64,000 nucleotides of DNA from Gambelia wislizenii (Eukaryota; Chordata; Lepidosauria; Squamata; Crotaphytidae). Shown here piece after piece: positions 33,885 through 45,918 of the stretch (within the stretch, counting starts at the first letter, position 1; every line of letters begins with the position of its first letter). The stretch is from positions 271,397,501 through 271,461,500 of the forward strand of contig JAUMIR010000004.1 in assembly GCA_030847615.1 (NCBI GenBank), given 5' to 3'. Under the pieces are notes generated by a model. It ran no database searches. It was not told the origin of the DNA and saw only the letters and a list, made by a program, of their open reading frames with translations. Position numbers and translations under genes: made by a program.

Positions 33885-34595
33885 AATTATGTGTCTCCCC
33901 TCCCCCCGCTATTGGCCTCAACTAATAGTCCTTTATGTACACATTACAGAAACTTTAATGGGAGAAATATGTTTCCAGTCTTCATTCTAGTGCTACACAA
34001 GAACACTCATGGGGACTGATGATTTTTCAACAGGTTGTCTTAGACTGGATTTTTGGATTATTGGTAATCCAGCCAGAGTGGACCCCTTGAATCAGTGTCA
34101 TTTACATTTATGTTGACTCATTATTCAACTATTGATTCAATTTATCTAGTCTAGTGGGATTACAAATAGGATTTAAACCTTGATGTGTTGAGACTTCTCT
34201 GTGAGAAATTTTGTTACTCTAATTCACATCCCTGATGTGTGTGTGCGTGTATATACACACATACAAACCCCCATAAACACACACACACACACTAAGTAGG
34301 CATATACACATACTTCAAAAATTAGTTATTAATTAAGGGAATATTTAAACCTCAAAACTCTAAGCACTAGGTAGAAATAAATCCAAATGTATTAGACTTA
34401 TAGATTCCATTAACATCTATTCAGAAAGTTTTTTGGGGAAAATCAATGCCTATAAGGTCCCATAAAAATCAAACTATGCCCCCTCATAAATAACTGAACC
34501 AAATATCAGTATCCAAGCACATATTCTAGTCGCACTGTAAACCTATTGCCAGTGGAAAGAACTATAAAAAAATCTCAGTTTGCTTGTATTCACAA
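33885..34595. other. Non-coding stretch with short dinucleotide repeats
   Basis: No gene is seen. Short GT and CA runs lie at about 34230-34260 and 34278-34292. Otherwise it is plain AT-rich sequence. Confidence 0.5.
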
Positions 34596-34640
34596 AAAGT
34601 GTGTGTGTGTGTGCGCGCACGCGCGCGCGCGCATGTGTGC
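34596..34640. repeat. Alternating purine-pyrimidine tract (GT)n(GC)n
   Basis: A GTGTGTGTGTGTGTGCGCGC run passes into CACGCGCGCGCGCGCATGTG. Over 40 bases of strict alternation including a GC core is the classic Z-DNA-prone sequence. It abuts the SINE that follows. Confidence 0.85.
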
Positions 34641-34850
34641 CTTCATGGCACCTGCTGACTTTTGTCGACCACATGAAACTCTTATGGCTTTCTTAGGCAA
34701 GGATTACACGGAGGTGGTTTTGCCAATTACTTCCTCTGAAATATAGCCTACAACACCTGATATTCATTGGCAGTCTCCCATCCAAGTACTAACCAGGGCT
34801 GTAGCTTCCAAAATCAGACAGGATCTGGGGCCTTTAGGGTGTTTAGGCCC
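34640..34850 (-). mobile_element. 5S-rRNA-derived SINE
   Basis: The stretch 34744-34850 is a degraded reverse complement of vertebrate 5S rRNA: it contains the complement of the internal promoter region (CTCCCATCCAAGTACTAACCAGG) and of the 3' end (GCCTACAACACC). The conserved AGCTTCC and ATCAGAC words follow. The preceding body (34640-34743, with GGAGGTGGTTTTGCCAATTACTTCC) is the usual SINE body for this type in lizards. On the minus strand the order is 5S head, then body. It is non-coding and would be copied by LINE machinery. Confidence 0.8.
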
Positions 34851-35542
34851 TGTTCACAAAAAACAGACACTGTTAATCCCAGTGCAGAGTATACCTGTTG
34901 AGTCAGTGGAATATAATAACTCTGATATAAGTGTTGACTTACCAATCTCCATTTATTCAATGTGTCTACTCTAGTTGGGGAGTAGCAGTAGGATTTAGGC
35001 AGGGTTGAGAATTCTGGAGTCTTTCAGAGTTTGTTGAACTTCTCCTCTTAGCATCCCTTAACACTGGCTTTGTTGGTCAAGACTACTGGGAGGTATAGTC
35101 CAGCAACAGCTAGAGGACCACACAGTTCCCATCGTTGCTTTATGCCCGTGGCAGCTAAGCTTCTGTTTCACATGTTGAATTAACTCCAAAACATGTGTGA
35201 AACAACCTTTGTGATTCTTATTTGTTTTGATTGCCTGCCCCCCAAAACACTTTCACAGCATAGTATGCTTTAGCTTTCTTACATTGGGCTTTTAAATTTT
35301 TTTACATAGTAAGCAATATAGATGCCATAATTATTTTTTTAGCCAGTGTGTTTTTTTCTCCCTGCCTCCACCACATTTTGCAGCAAACTATGATAAAGCT
35401 GGAGACAGTCATAGCTGTGCAATATATTATGCAAAATTACATTTTATTATTAGTTTAAGCATTCTATTGATATGAAAAGAAAATTTCTGCTGAGGTTGAA
35501 CTTGTCCCCTTATTTTCACTGAGAGAGCTACTAGTGATTCAA

Positions 35543-36146
35543 AGGGCTTGTCTATATGGTGAAAATAATCCAAATGGCAATCGCATGGAAGGCAATCTAT
35601 ACAAATGGACATGCACATAAATACATGTCATTCAGAAGGGGGGCAGCCAAATCCACCTTAAACTCCATGTGGGAAGCCTTCAGGCCTCCTCCTGGAGTTT
35701 TTAAAATGCTCCGTATAGCATGTGAATGTGCAATCACTAGGACAGTCACATTTGTTTTGCTGTGACCAGGCTGCGTAATCTGATTGGCTGGATGAGCATG
35801 GGGGCAGGTCTAGCAAACAGGGAAAGCCCCTGCTGCCTCCATGTTGGATTTTCAGCTAAGCGAGGGTCTGGTAAGTAGATAAAATGGTGATCTTTTACTC
35901 TCTTTTTTTTTCCTTTTGTAAATACAAAATATCACATGTGCACACCATGGAAAACTTTTTTTAAAAATTGGTGGCGGCAGATTTAAAAGCACGAGTAAAT
36001 CACTTGCAGCCTCCATCTTGTTGGCCAGGAGGCATGTGAAGTTTAGGGGGGGGGGTCTTTTGACTGTTAAGACAGATTGCAGTGCTGCGAATGGCTGCTT
36101 TTTTGGAGGAGTTCATATTTTTATCCCCTCGTATAGACAGGACCTA
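35543..36146. mobile_element. Non-autonomous DNA transposon candidate
   Basis: The ends AGGGCTTGTCTATATGG (35543-35559) and the complement of CCTCGTATAGACAGGACCTA (36127-36146) are inverted repeats of about 16 bp. Similar GGCTTGTCTAGAT words occur at 683 and near 41724. No transposase is present, and no matching 8-bp target duplication was found. It resembles short hAT-like elements. Confidence 0.4.
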
Positions 36147-36559
36147 AATTGAAACTTGAGATACTGCTGTGTGCTTTGTGTCTCTTCACCCCTTGAATTA
36201 GTTCATACAACGGTAAATAACTAGCGTGGATACCCTGATGAAATTCAGCCTCCTTTCTTGAATAGCAGGAAATAAAAATAATTGGAACTCCAGCACCCTG
36301 CATTTGTTAAAGCCAAGCTGATTCAAAGAGTGCAGAATGAAAATGGTTGGATGTTCACCACTTAATAGACCCTTTACCCACTCCCTTGAAAATATCTTTT
36401 TCTGGTTTCAGTGGGGAACATTCTCAGTAAATCGATTTAGAATTAGGGTAAATACTTTTAACAGACTGAATATGCATTTGGGCTTAACACTATACTGTTA
36501 AGCTAGGCAGCCAGTTCTGAAAAACACTAAAATCAAAACTCAACACATGCAAATAAACC

Positions 36560-36850
36560 ACCCAGGGACAGGGGGATTTCCAGCAGACAATGGACGATTA
36601 GCCAACCATTAGCCAAACAGACACTAATCCTCCTTGCATATCTCCACCTAGAAACTTGCCATTCAAATACACACATTTACATATCCTCTTCAACAGGGGT
36701 TCACAGTATATAAACCCCCCACACACTCCTACCCAACCATTCTCTGAAGATGCCAGCCACAGATGCAGGCAAAACGTCAGAAATAAATTCTTCCCGAACA
36801 CGGCCTCACAGCCTGGAAAAAAACCAAGGAAAAATCTACTAAAATGTTAA
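36560..36850 (+). mobile_element. Penelope-like element remnant
   Basis: The stretch includes a GGATTAGCC-like lead, TATATAAACCCC (a promoter-like TATA) and the block CTCTGAAGATGCCAGCCACAG followed by AACACGGCCTCACAGCC, ending in an A-rich tail. I recognise this block from the terminal region of lizard Penelope-like elements. The same block occurs at 47962-48061. No RT or GIY-YIG endonuclease is retained here. Confidence 0.5.
36738..36790 (+). ncRNA. Hammerhead-ribozyme-like core 1 (mutated)
   Basis: The core order is present: CTGAAGA (36744-36750, CUGANGA consensus), a short GCC...GGC stem with a loop, then CAAAAC where GAAAC is expected, and the cleavage triplet GTC (36776-36778). The flanking CATTCT and AAATTC segments could form part of stem I. 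Hammerhead ribozymes are established in Penelope-like elements. The G-to-A change in the invariant GAAA should abolish cleavage. Confidence 0.6.
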
Positions 36851-37096
36851 CTTGCTTACCAAAAGTAATATTCCCACTCACTGTGTAGATTTTTGAAATG
36901 TGGATTAGTTACTCTCTTATTACCAACAACAATAAAAAAAATCCTTGACTATAACAGATACCTACTTGGCTTGTTATGTTCAGGATTTGTAGTATTTTTT
37001 TCATAGATACAGTTGTTCTTTCAAATTCACTGGGGTTTGGTTCTAGGACCCCCTGTGGATACCAAAATCCATGAATACTCAAGTCCCATTCTATGC

Positions 37097-37124
37097 TCGC
37101 TCTCTCTCTCTCTCTCTCGCTCTC

Positions 37125-37160
<36 letters not shown>

Positions 37161-37252
37161 CGGCTTTTCTTCGCAAATGAAGATTCAGGAAGGATTCATA
37201 CCATGCTTTCTGCAAGCGCGCTGATGACTAAAAAGGCCAATCGAGATAAACA
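37097..37252 (-). mobile_element. LINE-C: short 3' end of the LINE-A family
   Basis: The part 37162-37252 matches the last 90 or so bases of LINE-A and LINE-B in reverse orientation (GGCTTTTCTTCGCAAATGAA; GCGCTGATGACTAAAAAGG). The (CT)n run at 37097-37161 is its GA-repeat tail, longer than in the two full copies. The element is thus extremely 5'-truncated. It shows that the microsatellite here is the tail of a LINE. The long Arg/Glu open frame across the run is spurious. Confidence 0.85.
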
Positions 37253-37369
37253 AGCAGGCATGGATCCTATCTCTTTTAGTGAGGGGAGCATCCTTTGGCT
37301 TATCCAATTAGATAGGTGGTGGTAAAGACTGTTTTTCCCTTGGGCTGGGTTTGCATAGCTGCTGGAATT

Positions 37370-38060
37370 TAATTTTAGATGAGGATGCATCTGTAGTACT
37401 GGGCATTTTTGCAAGTGTTCACAATTGACACAATTGTGATATATTTGTAAGACAACCTGATTTTTCAGTAGCACTCAGCAGTGTTTAACTATATCTGGTT
37501 GTTGTAGTGGGGTTGGGCTGGCTTCCTCCCGTGTGCCATATGAGTTTTGCCTTTGAAAGGCTTGCTAGACATTCTCTATCTTGCTTGCAATGTCATTTAA
37601 TCTCTGTAATATAAGAATCAATGTTTCTACAGACAGTTGGCAGAATTCATAGAAGGGCTGAGTAGTGTTATTGTAAAATATACTGCCAGCAAGTTCCAGG
37701 AGTTTATCTCTGTTCTCTCCCTGTCCCAGAGAATAGTTCATATTTTCATTTTGAGGAGCTATTTTGTTTAGTTCAGATTTCTGTGGTGTCTTAGGGAGTG
37801 AAAAAGCTGCCATTACTGAAAAGTGAGTCAATTTTCATCTGTTTTTCTGCTTTGAAAGATTCCTAGGTTCTAGTGTTGTTGTGGGGGCTGGGCTGAATTC
37901 TTTTCTTGCCATTGGGTGGCATTTTTGGGTATATGAAGTGATAATGCCGGATAGTGATGGGAGAACAGTTCAGAAGTTATTAGTCTGTCGCCATCTTGCC
38001 CCTCCTTTCTTCATGATAAGGCTGCTAGTGCTGCGCTTGCAGTGTAATGTAAGGTGAGGG
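37370..38060 (-). repeat. Possible L1-like 5' region fragment
   Basis: On the minus strand a 'GAGGGGCAAGATGGCGACAG' start (near 37990-38010) resembles L1 5' regions. It is followed by a frame at 37831-37565 with a Lys/Asn-rich start and a LILILQRLNDIASKIE stretch like a coiled coil. There is no RT and no second supporting motif. It could be unrelated sequence. Confidence 0.25.
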
Positions 38061-41000
38061 TTGCCATTGGCCCTATCAGGTTGTTGTCTCCCAGGGAATC
38101 TAACACTGGCTTTAATTTATTGGCCAATTTTCTTTTTCTAAGTACCAGAACTTTGGCTTGGGATCTCTTGGCACTTTTCAACTACTGGGGGGGGGGGGAA
38201 TTCAAGGACCACTGTATCTCCTGAGTCAATGTAGGGGAACTGATTTGGATGTTCTGGGTCACCAACATTTACAGAATACACACACCAAATTTTATCTAAC
38301 TTCAAAGACCCCTCACTGGGCCACTGAACACCAGAGGAGGGCCATTCTATCTCACAAAGGGATTGAACCCCTTTTTGAAGTTCTTTAACATACAGCTCAA
38401 GGGGTTGCAAACTTCTTTGCTTCCCCCTCCACCCATGTCCTCCCTCCTAAAATAGACACAGACAAGAGACACAAGGGAAAAACAAAAACCGTGTGGACAG
38501 TAGGTAAGGGGTCCTATTGCCCAAACCAAGAGGAAATGGATACCAGTCGCACAGCTGCCGGCTTGTACCCCCGGACAGTCAACGGCAAGTAGCAAGAACC
38601 ATGACAGCCACGCATACAAACACACACAAGTTTCATGTACTCAATGCACAGGCATACGTTCCTACCTCCCACTTTTCCCAAATTGCCCCATATTACAATA
38701 TTACCACTTTCTCCATGCTTCAATGGTACAATGGTTTCACCAGTGCGCCGTCACTGTGTCTTATCTGGGTACTCGGGTTGTCCTTTAGGGGGTGATCAAG
38801 CCCCTCTTCGACTCTTATGGAGTGGGCCACAATATTTCCCTTGTTTACTTGCCTGTCTTCTTTGGAGGTAGGGCTCAGTTTCCTTCTCCGTTTACTGGGT
38901 TCTCCTTGTGCATGTTGCTGTTCAGGCAGCCATGGCACAGACTCCCGTTCTTCCAACAAATGGTTGGTGGTGCCCCGAATGAGTGTGCGTGCTCATTGCT
39001 CCTTCCCAGCCATGGCAGTTAGAGCAGGCAAATGCCACCTCCTGTTCCATCACCTGCTGCTTCATTCCCAGCCAACGCACCATTTATGTTGCAGAAATCA
39101 TGGAACAGCAGACCCACGGATTGGAAAGTAAGTTTTATTACACCGGTGGGCCTGACTGGAATATCTTCCAAAGTGTCAGAGCCCTGAGCCATGACTACAG
39201 AATACCTTTATACAGTATAATGACAGTATGCAAAAACAATTCCCTCCTCCTTCTCTTTGGTTTCAGCAATTTCTCTGCAACAATTGTTGATAGTTGAGAA
39301 AGTACAAGACAAGATAGCTTAGGAAAACTTGGGTACAGTTCAAGCGTTATTAGAGAAAGAATTGTTTACATCAGTTATCATATGTTTATGGAACATAGAG
39401 TTGATTAGTAAGGAACATTGACTAGGCCTAAGAGTAAAAGGAAAAAGACTTTGCAGAGTCCCAGAGTCTCATGGGCTATCTAGTCTGACCCCAAATAGTG
39501 ATTGTAAGATTACAACATTTAGCAAATATACATTAGAATGCAAATGGCTACCACAGTGATAACAGCTAGCTCTTCATACATATGTTGGCCTCAGGAATTG
39601 CATGGGTACCTCCTAAGTCAGGATGAACAAATCTGTCAGTTTTGCTTTCTCTCACCTGGACAAAATTGCCAAAATTATCACTTCAGACAAACAGGGTTCT
39701 CTCAAATATGGTAAGTGGAGAATTTTCACCTATCTAATTTCTATTCCACTTTTATCTCAGCATGGGATTCAAGGCAGTTCCCAACATTTCCTTTGGGAAG
39801 GATACTTAGCCAGAATATGTCTATATCCACATCTTACTGTATGCTATCTTGAGTCTGTACAAAGCATGAAAGTTTTTGAAAAAATATTAGGGAAATGTGT
39901 GCCTAATTGCAAGTTTGTAAAAATTACCTGTTGCAAGCAACAAAACCAAAAACCATTCAGCGCAGAAAAAGAATGTCCCATTCAGTTTGTATTCCATGAA
40001 AAAGTGCATTCTCTGCAAATGCAGGGCATGGGGCAATGTAAAAAGAAAGATGGAGGGAAGATGAAATCTTGTGAATATTAAAGCTTCTTTTGTTCTCTAG
40101 TAACTTTCCCAAACTGTCCTTACTCTTAGTGCTTCTGACTCCCCTCTTCTTTCATAACTTAAAACGATTGTTTTTGTTTTAGTAATTGTCAGGTCAGGGA
40201 TTAAACATTGTCCAGAAACAGCTTCTCTTTTTTAAAAATATTGGGCAACTGATGTAATCCTCATTTATTTCTTTACTTAACAAGTATTTATCCCATGTTC
40301 TTCAGACAGGAAGTTTCAGGCCTAAAAGCTAGAAAGATATATGCAAAAGGTGAAAGGAAAGGGAAACCAGGCAACAATTTTTAATGTTGTCAGTTTTTTA
40401 TGATGGGCAATAGAGTTTGAGAACAACTAGAAAATATATGTCTCCTTCCCATTAACGATTCCAGAACTAAGGGCCAATCTACACAGAAATAAAAATGCAT
40501 TTCATGCCTGTTTTTAGCCCTGTGTTGACACAATATTCATTGCCTCACAAGTCAAACCCTCATTTATTCAGATTAAAATGGGGATTTGAAGTTTTTTTTA
40601 ATTTATTTTACTATACCTCAGAGGGGTTTGTGTTTGTCTGTTTTTGAAAAAAGAAATCCTTTCTACATGTAGTCTGAGCCTTGGTTTAGTCCCAGCTTTG
40701 ATCCAGTACCCCATGGTAGTGCAGGGGGCATGTTGATATTTTTGTTATTTTTCACAGAAATCACGTTTTCTTTTCTTTCTGGACCAGAAGCATGTGCATG
40801 AATGCAGCCCTGCATAGCAATTGCCTCACTGGTGTAGAGGGGAGACATATGTTTCCTTAAAAGGACCAATGGGGAGGAAGTACAAAGGTGCTGCTGCTTT
40901 GGAATGATCATTTGATATTATTACTGGATTTGTATCAGTATGAATACCTGTTCATACCAGGTAGAACTGAGAGGAGAGTTCCTTCTCCATATGTGCTTAG

Positions 41001-41800
41001 GGAATCCAGCTTGATTTCCCTGCTGAGGGAACAGAACATAAAGGGACAAATGCCAGCTGCAAAGGCCCCTGGAACCATGCGGTAGAAGCTTTTCTCTGCT
41101 CCAGACTTCCTCACATCCAGTAAATGAGTCTCAGATAAAGAAGACTCGGTTCCATGTTTATCCATCCCATTGTTCTTTTCGTATCCTCTTCCTTGATGTG
41201 TACCATTTTCCTGGGCAAAGGTTATTGAGGTTAAGAAAATATATTCATACTTTGTTACTATTGCTATATTAAATACTTCCTTGGCATGATTAGTCAGATT
41301 CTTTCAAGAAGAAAAGAGAAATACTTTGAGATGACATAAGATGGTATAGCTAGCAAATATTCTGCTATTGCCAGTATATCTCAAGGATTCACAAATGGAA
41401 TGGGCTGATTCAAGAATAGCACTTAGGGGATTTTTGCCTGCATTAAAGGAATGGCTCAAGGATCCACTTTTCGTGATTTTTCCTTTTCCTTGATGCCTTC
41501 TGAAAATCTGCTCTGGAATGCTGGGACAATATCTGAAATAGAGGTGATGATGGGAGGTGCAGAGAGGAAAGGAAATTAGCTAAGGCTGCATTCCTCCTTC
41601 ATCAATCAAGGAACCTCTCCTGGATTTTGGCATCTTCTTGGAATGGAAGCTGCCCTAGTGTTCCCTCCTGTCTTGGAACAGTCAAACTGTATCCAGCCCA
41701 ATGTCTCATTTATTACTTATGGCTTGATCTAGATGGTGACAATAAGCTGATTTTTTTTGTCCCCTAATGTGAATGGTTGAAATCATTCTGTGAAATATGG
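38060..41800. other. Non-coding stretch, unclassified
   Basis: No supportable gene. A G run lies at 38188-38198. The region 38480-39160 is richer in C and has several overlapping short frames on both strands, none with known motifs; it may be an unrecognised retroelement terminus. The frame 39623-40081 (152 codons) is Lys/Cys-rich without a motif, and I do not call it a gene. Confidence 0.4.
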
Positions 41801-41862
41801 AAGGGAAGAAAGGATGGATGGAAGGGAGGGAGGAAGGATTCAGGCAGGCAGGCAGGCAGGCA
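41800..41862. repeat. (GGAA)n and (CAGG)n microsatellites
   Basis: Purine-rich GGAA/GGGA units pass into a clean CAGGCAGGCAGGCAGGCAGG run at about 41841-41860. Confidence 0.8.
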
Positions 41863-42098
41863 ATAAAAGAATGAGATTGGACAAAGCCTGGTCAAAAGCC
41901 AATGCATTCAGTAGGATTTATATCTGAGTAAAGATGTGTATGGTTGGACTGTAAAGCATGTGGTTAAATATTTCCTTTGTGAAATATGGCTAGCATCGTG
42001 TTAAACAGTTACGAATGCATAAGCTGGGTTTATGCATACATAACTGTTTGGTACTCATGTTTATTGTTATGCCACTATTGCTATGAAAGCATGCTATG

Positions 42099-42252
42099 TT
42101 AACAGCAGCTGCACCAAGAAACAGGACCCCTGTCACAGCTCTTCATTGCACTGCGGATTGCTGGTGGGAGTGAACTGGAAACATCATACTGCATCACCCT
42201 GACTGCCAGCAGAACATACCTCCATTTCTTGGTGCAGCTGCTGGCTGTTAAG
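42099..42252. mobile_element. Short element with about 25-bp inverted ends
   Basis: GTTAACAGCAGCTGCACCAAG (near 42098) and its complement in CTTGGTGCAGCTGCTGGCTG (near 42228) face each other, about 155 bp end to end. The inner sequences are not complementary. No coding capacity and no verified target duplication. It is probably a tiny MITE. Confidence 0.45.
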
Positions 42253-42299
42253 GTAGGTTGGAGAGGGTTTAGGTTTGGAGACAATACACAGTTACACAT

Positions 42300-43697
42300 T
42301 TGTAACTACATCTGGATGAGGGATCTTGGCCTATTTTTATAAGCGATTCACGTTGGCTTCATGGTGTCCTTAGTTTTCATCCATCATGTGAAATTTCTCT
42401 TTACCCTCTCCGCTAAAGAAGTCCATGGATATAGGACAATTGGATTGTTAGTTAAATACTGTTCCCTTGCACAAAACAGAAAAAAATACTTTGAACAATT
42501 AATATGGAATTATTATAAATTATTCTGAATAATTATTCAAAATATTGATAATTATACACAATATTTTATTAACACAAATATATAAGCATGCATTTAAAAC
42601 CAGAAATAACAAACTATTTGACATGGAAACAAAATCAACAATTTTTAAAAAGGAAATATCCCCTGGATATCATGAACAAGTAATTCCACTAATAATTCCT
42701 AAAATTAAACAGATAGGTGACTTTCATGATTCCTCCTGTATTGCCTGTAGATCCTTAATCTCAAGGGAACAGCATGAGAGGAAATGTATGGGGCTTGCAG
42801 AGAAATCAGCAAAGATCACATCCATACCTTCTCTTCCAGCAGAAGGTGCTCTTTCCCGCTCTACAACTGGAAGAAGCCCTTCCATTCACAGAATGGCCAA
42901 TCTGGATCCATTCCAAACTAATAATTAGGATATGCAAATTATATAAATTCCAGATCCTCTTTTGCCATCTCTTTCGGTGATGCCTCTCCTCTTTTTATTG
43001 GCCACCCTGTTTCAAGTTGAACTGAGTAGTCAGATACATAAACATCCTAGAAATCAACAAAAAAGCTTGTGTCAATGGAATTTTTTACTATACAGAATTA
43101 GAAAATTTATGCTGCTTATAGGTAAATCTAGGATATAGTTATACCTCAGTCTATGCCTTGTATTAAAAGTTAAGAACCTTAAGTTACTGGGTTTTGGTTA
43201 CTTACCATTTTGCTTTCCTTTAACATTCAGATTGCCTGTTTATAAAGAGCTTTTTAAATGTGGCATTTCCTATATAGAAACCAATTGCTTATTGTGATAA
43301 ATGACTGCTACTGTGAAAACCTATTTTCAAATACTATTTATTTATTTACTTGCTTACTTCTTTAAGTATACATTCACTCTGATACTCTGAGGTCTTATTC
43401 ACACCTAAACAGGCTTCTGTCTGCATATTCCTTCTGTCTGAGCATCTCCATGTGTGATTTTCCAGTCCCAACTACTAGAGGTGGCATCACTCCAATAAGA
43501 TACGTACTTCATATAGTGCCATGAGGTGTTTGAGACTGGAAGTGGGGATTATTTCCACCTTCCTGGTCTTTCTGTCTTGTCAAATATGTGATAAGTAATA
43601 TACAGATCAAAACAGATCAAAATGAATATATGCAGATCAAAGTAGATGTATATAGATCAAAGCAAGTATGGCATGTAGTGTCCTGCTTGGCTCTCCT
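42300..43697. other. Non-coding stretch
   Basis: AT-rich sequence without a recognised gene or repeat family. Short frames such as 42545-42928 have no motif. Near 43590-43670 a loose AGATCAAA-type repetition is seen (CAGATCAAA recurring about five times). Confidence 0.45.
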
Positions 43698-43760
43698 GAT
43701 CATCATCATCATCATCATCATCATCTCCTCCTCCTCCTCTTTGTCTTCTTCTTCATCTTC
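43698..43760. repeat. (ATC)n and (TCC)n microsatellite
   Basis: A run of ATC units passes into TCC/TCT units at about 43726. It produces low-complexity Ile- and Ser-rich frames that are not genes. Confidence 0.85.
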
Positions 43761-45630
43761 ATTTTTACCCTCATGTTCCAACATTTTTTTTAAAAAAAAA
43801 TGCTTTGAGTGAGTTGTGTGATATTTTCTGACCCTGATGAGAATTTCAGTTGAGAGTTACAGCCAGGGTTAGTGTCAGCATACAATGTGCATTGCCTGTA
43901 TTTCCTGTTTCCAGTGAAATTCCAGTATCCCATCCTATCACCAAACTGAGGCCAACTTGCTAACATAGTCCCCACTATATCACAGTTTGCTGGAAGGGCT
44001 CAATATGTCCCTGTTGGCAAAAAAGCGATAGATTTTTTGGAGGGGATTTTTGTTCTTGCTTTTTAAAAACCACTTTACATGGGGAAACTGTCTACCTCTG
44101 TTCAAGTGACAATGCCATAGAATGCCTACATTTGGATTCTGCATGACCCTGGGAGACTATAAAATTCCATCCCAGGGCACAAGGGTTAAAGCCATCAGGA
44201 GGTTTCAGTAGATATCAGTGCAGTGCTGCTGAGGAAGGAGATATTTGTCTGAATATTCTCCCCACCCCAATACTATTAAACTTCTAGCAACCCCATAGGG
44301 GAAAATATAGTAATCTGTATCATGTCTGTTTAGGTCTTAACTATGGCTTATGCATATATTCATAGTGTCAGCTGAGGCTAGTTTTTTTAGCCATCAAATG
44401 CAATCGAAGAAGCAGCCCTCTTCCACATCTTAAACTGGAATCAATCTGCCTTAAGTGGGAACAGTGCTCTAGTATTATACCCTTTTAACTTGACTGTCTA
44501 CACCCGTGAGTTTACAAGGATTGCAAGAGCATAACTCTAAAAGAGTGTAGAGTAAATTTCCAGTGATGTCTTCATTTATAGATTTATTGCCCCACAGCTC
44601 GTCATTTTAACTTCTGTTCTTAAACTACTTTATCTGGTAAGTTTCGATGAGTCAAGTCCCAAATAAGATGCTTTGTCTTTCTTGCAAATATACTGCCTTC
44701 AAGTGATGAGAATTATACAGCTCATTCTTATGTATGTTTACCTATCTCTAAGTAAATGTCCACTTACGCAATGAGGCTTACATCCAAGTAGAAATATATA
44801 GGATTGCATTATTTATGTTTCAATGAAGTCAGGCCAAAGCCACATGGATTTCAAACAATATAATCTATGCAGCAGAGCCAGATTAAAGAGTGAGGCGGCA
44901 ACCCTATAAAAGCTTTGTTGCTGTCAATCACTGAAAAGCTCATTATTCTTTCCCAGCCATGCAGTCCCCTATTTTGTTTGTTTTGCAACCTGTTAATTTG
45001 ATCCATGGATTTCAACTTGTGAAAGAATACTGCCTCAGCCTGAAAAAAGATGTCTAGCTTACAGGAGATGAAAAAAGGAAAGAAAGAGGTGAGGCAAAAT
45101 ACGTCTGGTTGAACCAGGGCCATATATATTAATTCCAAAATGAAAGTACCAACAGAGGGGGAACTGATGCATGGTGAGAACTAACCTAACTCCAACAGGC
45201 CAAAAAGCCTATGCCCAGAAAAATGCATGGCTCACCATCCCCTCAAGCCACATCCCTTAGATATGAAATGTGCTCTTTTTTTACCACCCTGTCCAAGGGT
45301 CTCAAATCTCTGGATGGATGATTCAGATTAACTACAATAGACAGCCATAACCTGTACATGGGTCTTGTAGCCCTTGGAACATCGTTTTCTGGCATGACCA
45401 TTCACTTCTAAAGGTGCTTCTGGGAGCTCACTAATGTGTTCTTAACCTTACCACCTGCACACCCCTCCCTTAGAAATGGGGGACCAGGCTCACAGATACA
45501 TGCTAGTAGAAGGTGTGAAGGAGACATCCCCATGATATGTCACATTTGTCCAATCACTGAATTTTGGCAAGGCAAATGAACCCTAGTTGGTGCTATAGAA
45601 TGATAATGAAAGCCTGCAGCTGGCCCAGAA
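43761..45630. other. Non-coding stretch with a dispersed-repeat fragment
   Basis: No gene seen. A copy of the short dispersed repeat noted at 470-545 lies at about 44725-44810 (AATGAGGCTTACATCC ... TATAGGATTGCA). The rest is not recognised. Confidence 0.45.
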
Positions 45631-45791
45631 AGCCATGTTATGACTGTAAATCAGAAGGGGGGTTACCAGCTCACCTGGGGGACCTTTTGTGCCTGGCTGG
45701 TGCCCCGTGTCCTGTCAGCGGCCTCTGCAGCCACATGGCCCGGCATGGGCTGCCATCTTTTCGCTTTGCGGCCCAGAAGAAGGGTGTGAAA

Positions 45792-45836
45792 CAGCTGGCC
45801 AATCAGGGTGAGCCTCCCTCACCCTGATTGGCTGTT
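45792..45836. promoter_or_regulatory. CCAAT palindrome
   Basis: CAGCTGGCCAATCAGGGTGAG and its near complement CTCACCCTGATTGGCTGTTG face each other across a 4-base gap, placing two opposed CCAAT boxes about 24 bp apart. It lies 76-120 bp upstream of the TATA box. Confidence 0.65.
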
Positions 45837-45911
45837 GCCTGGTGGGGGGAGGGACTTCTGGCCATGCTTCTGGCATGGCCGGATGACGCGGGCTCTGCAT
45901 CAGGGGGCTGG

Positions 45912-45918
45912 TATAAAA
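45912..45918 (+). promoter_or_regulatory. TATA box in the GC-rich insertion
   Basis: TATAAAA lies in a small palindrome (GGCTGG...GCCAGCC). With CCAAT boxes upstream, transcription would start near 45940-45950 on the plus strand. Confidence 0.55.

Noticed and set aside
37027..37215. Open frame with a long Arg-Glu run
   Set aside because: It is the translation of the (CT)n tail of LINE-C, not a protein.
39623..40081. 152-codon open frame
   Set aside because: No motif, no family resemblance, AT-rich surroundings and no splice or promoter context. The length is within chance for this window.
43588..43812. Open frame with Ile and Ser runs
   Set aside because: It is a product of the (ATC)n/(TCC)n microsatellite.
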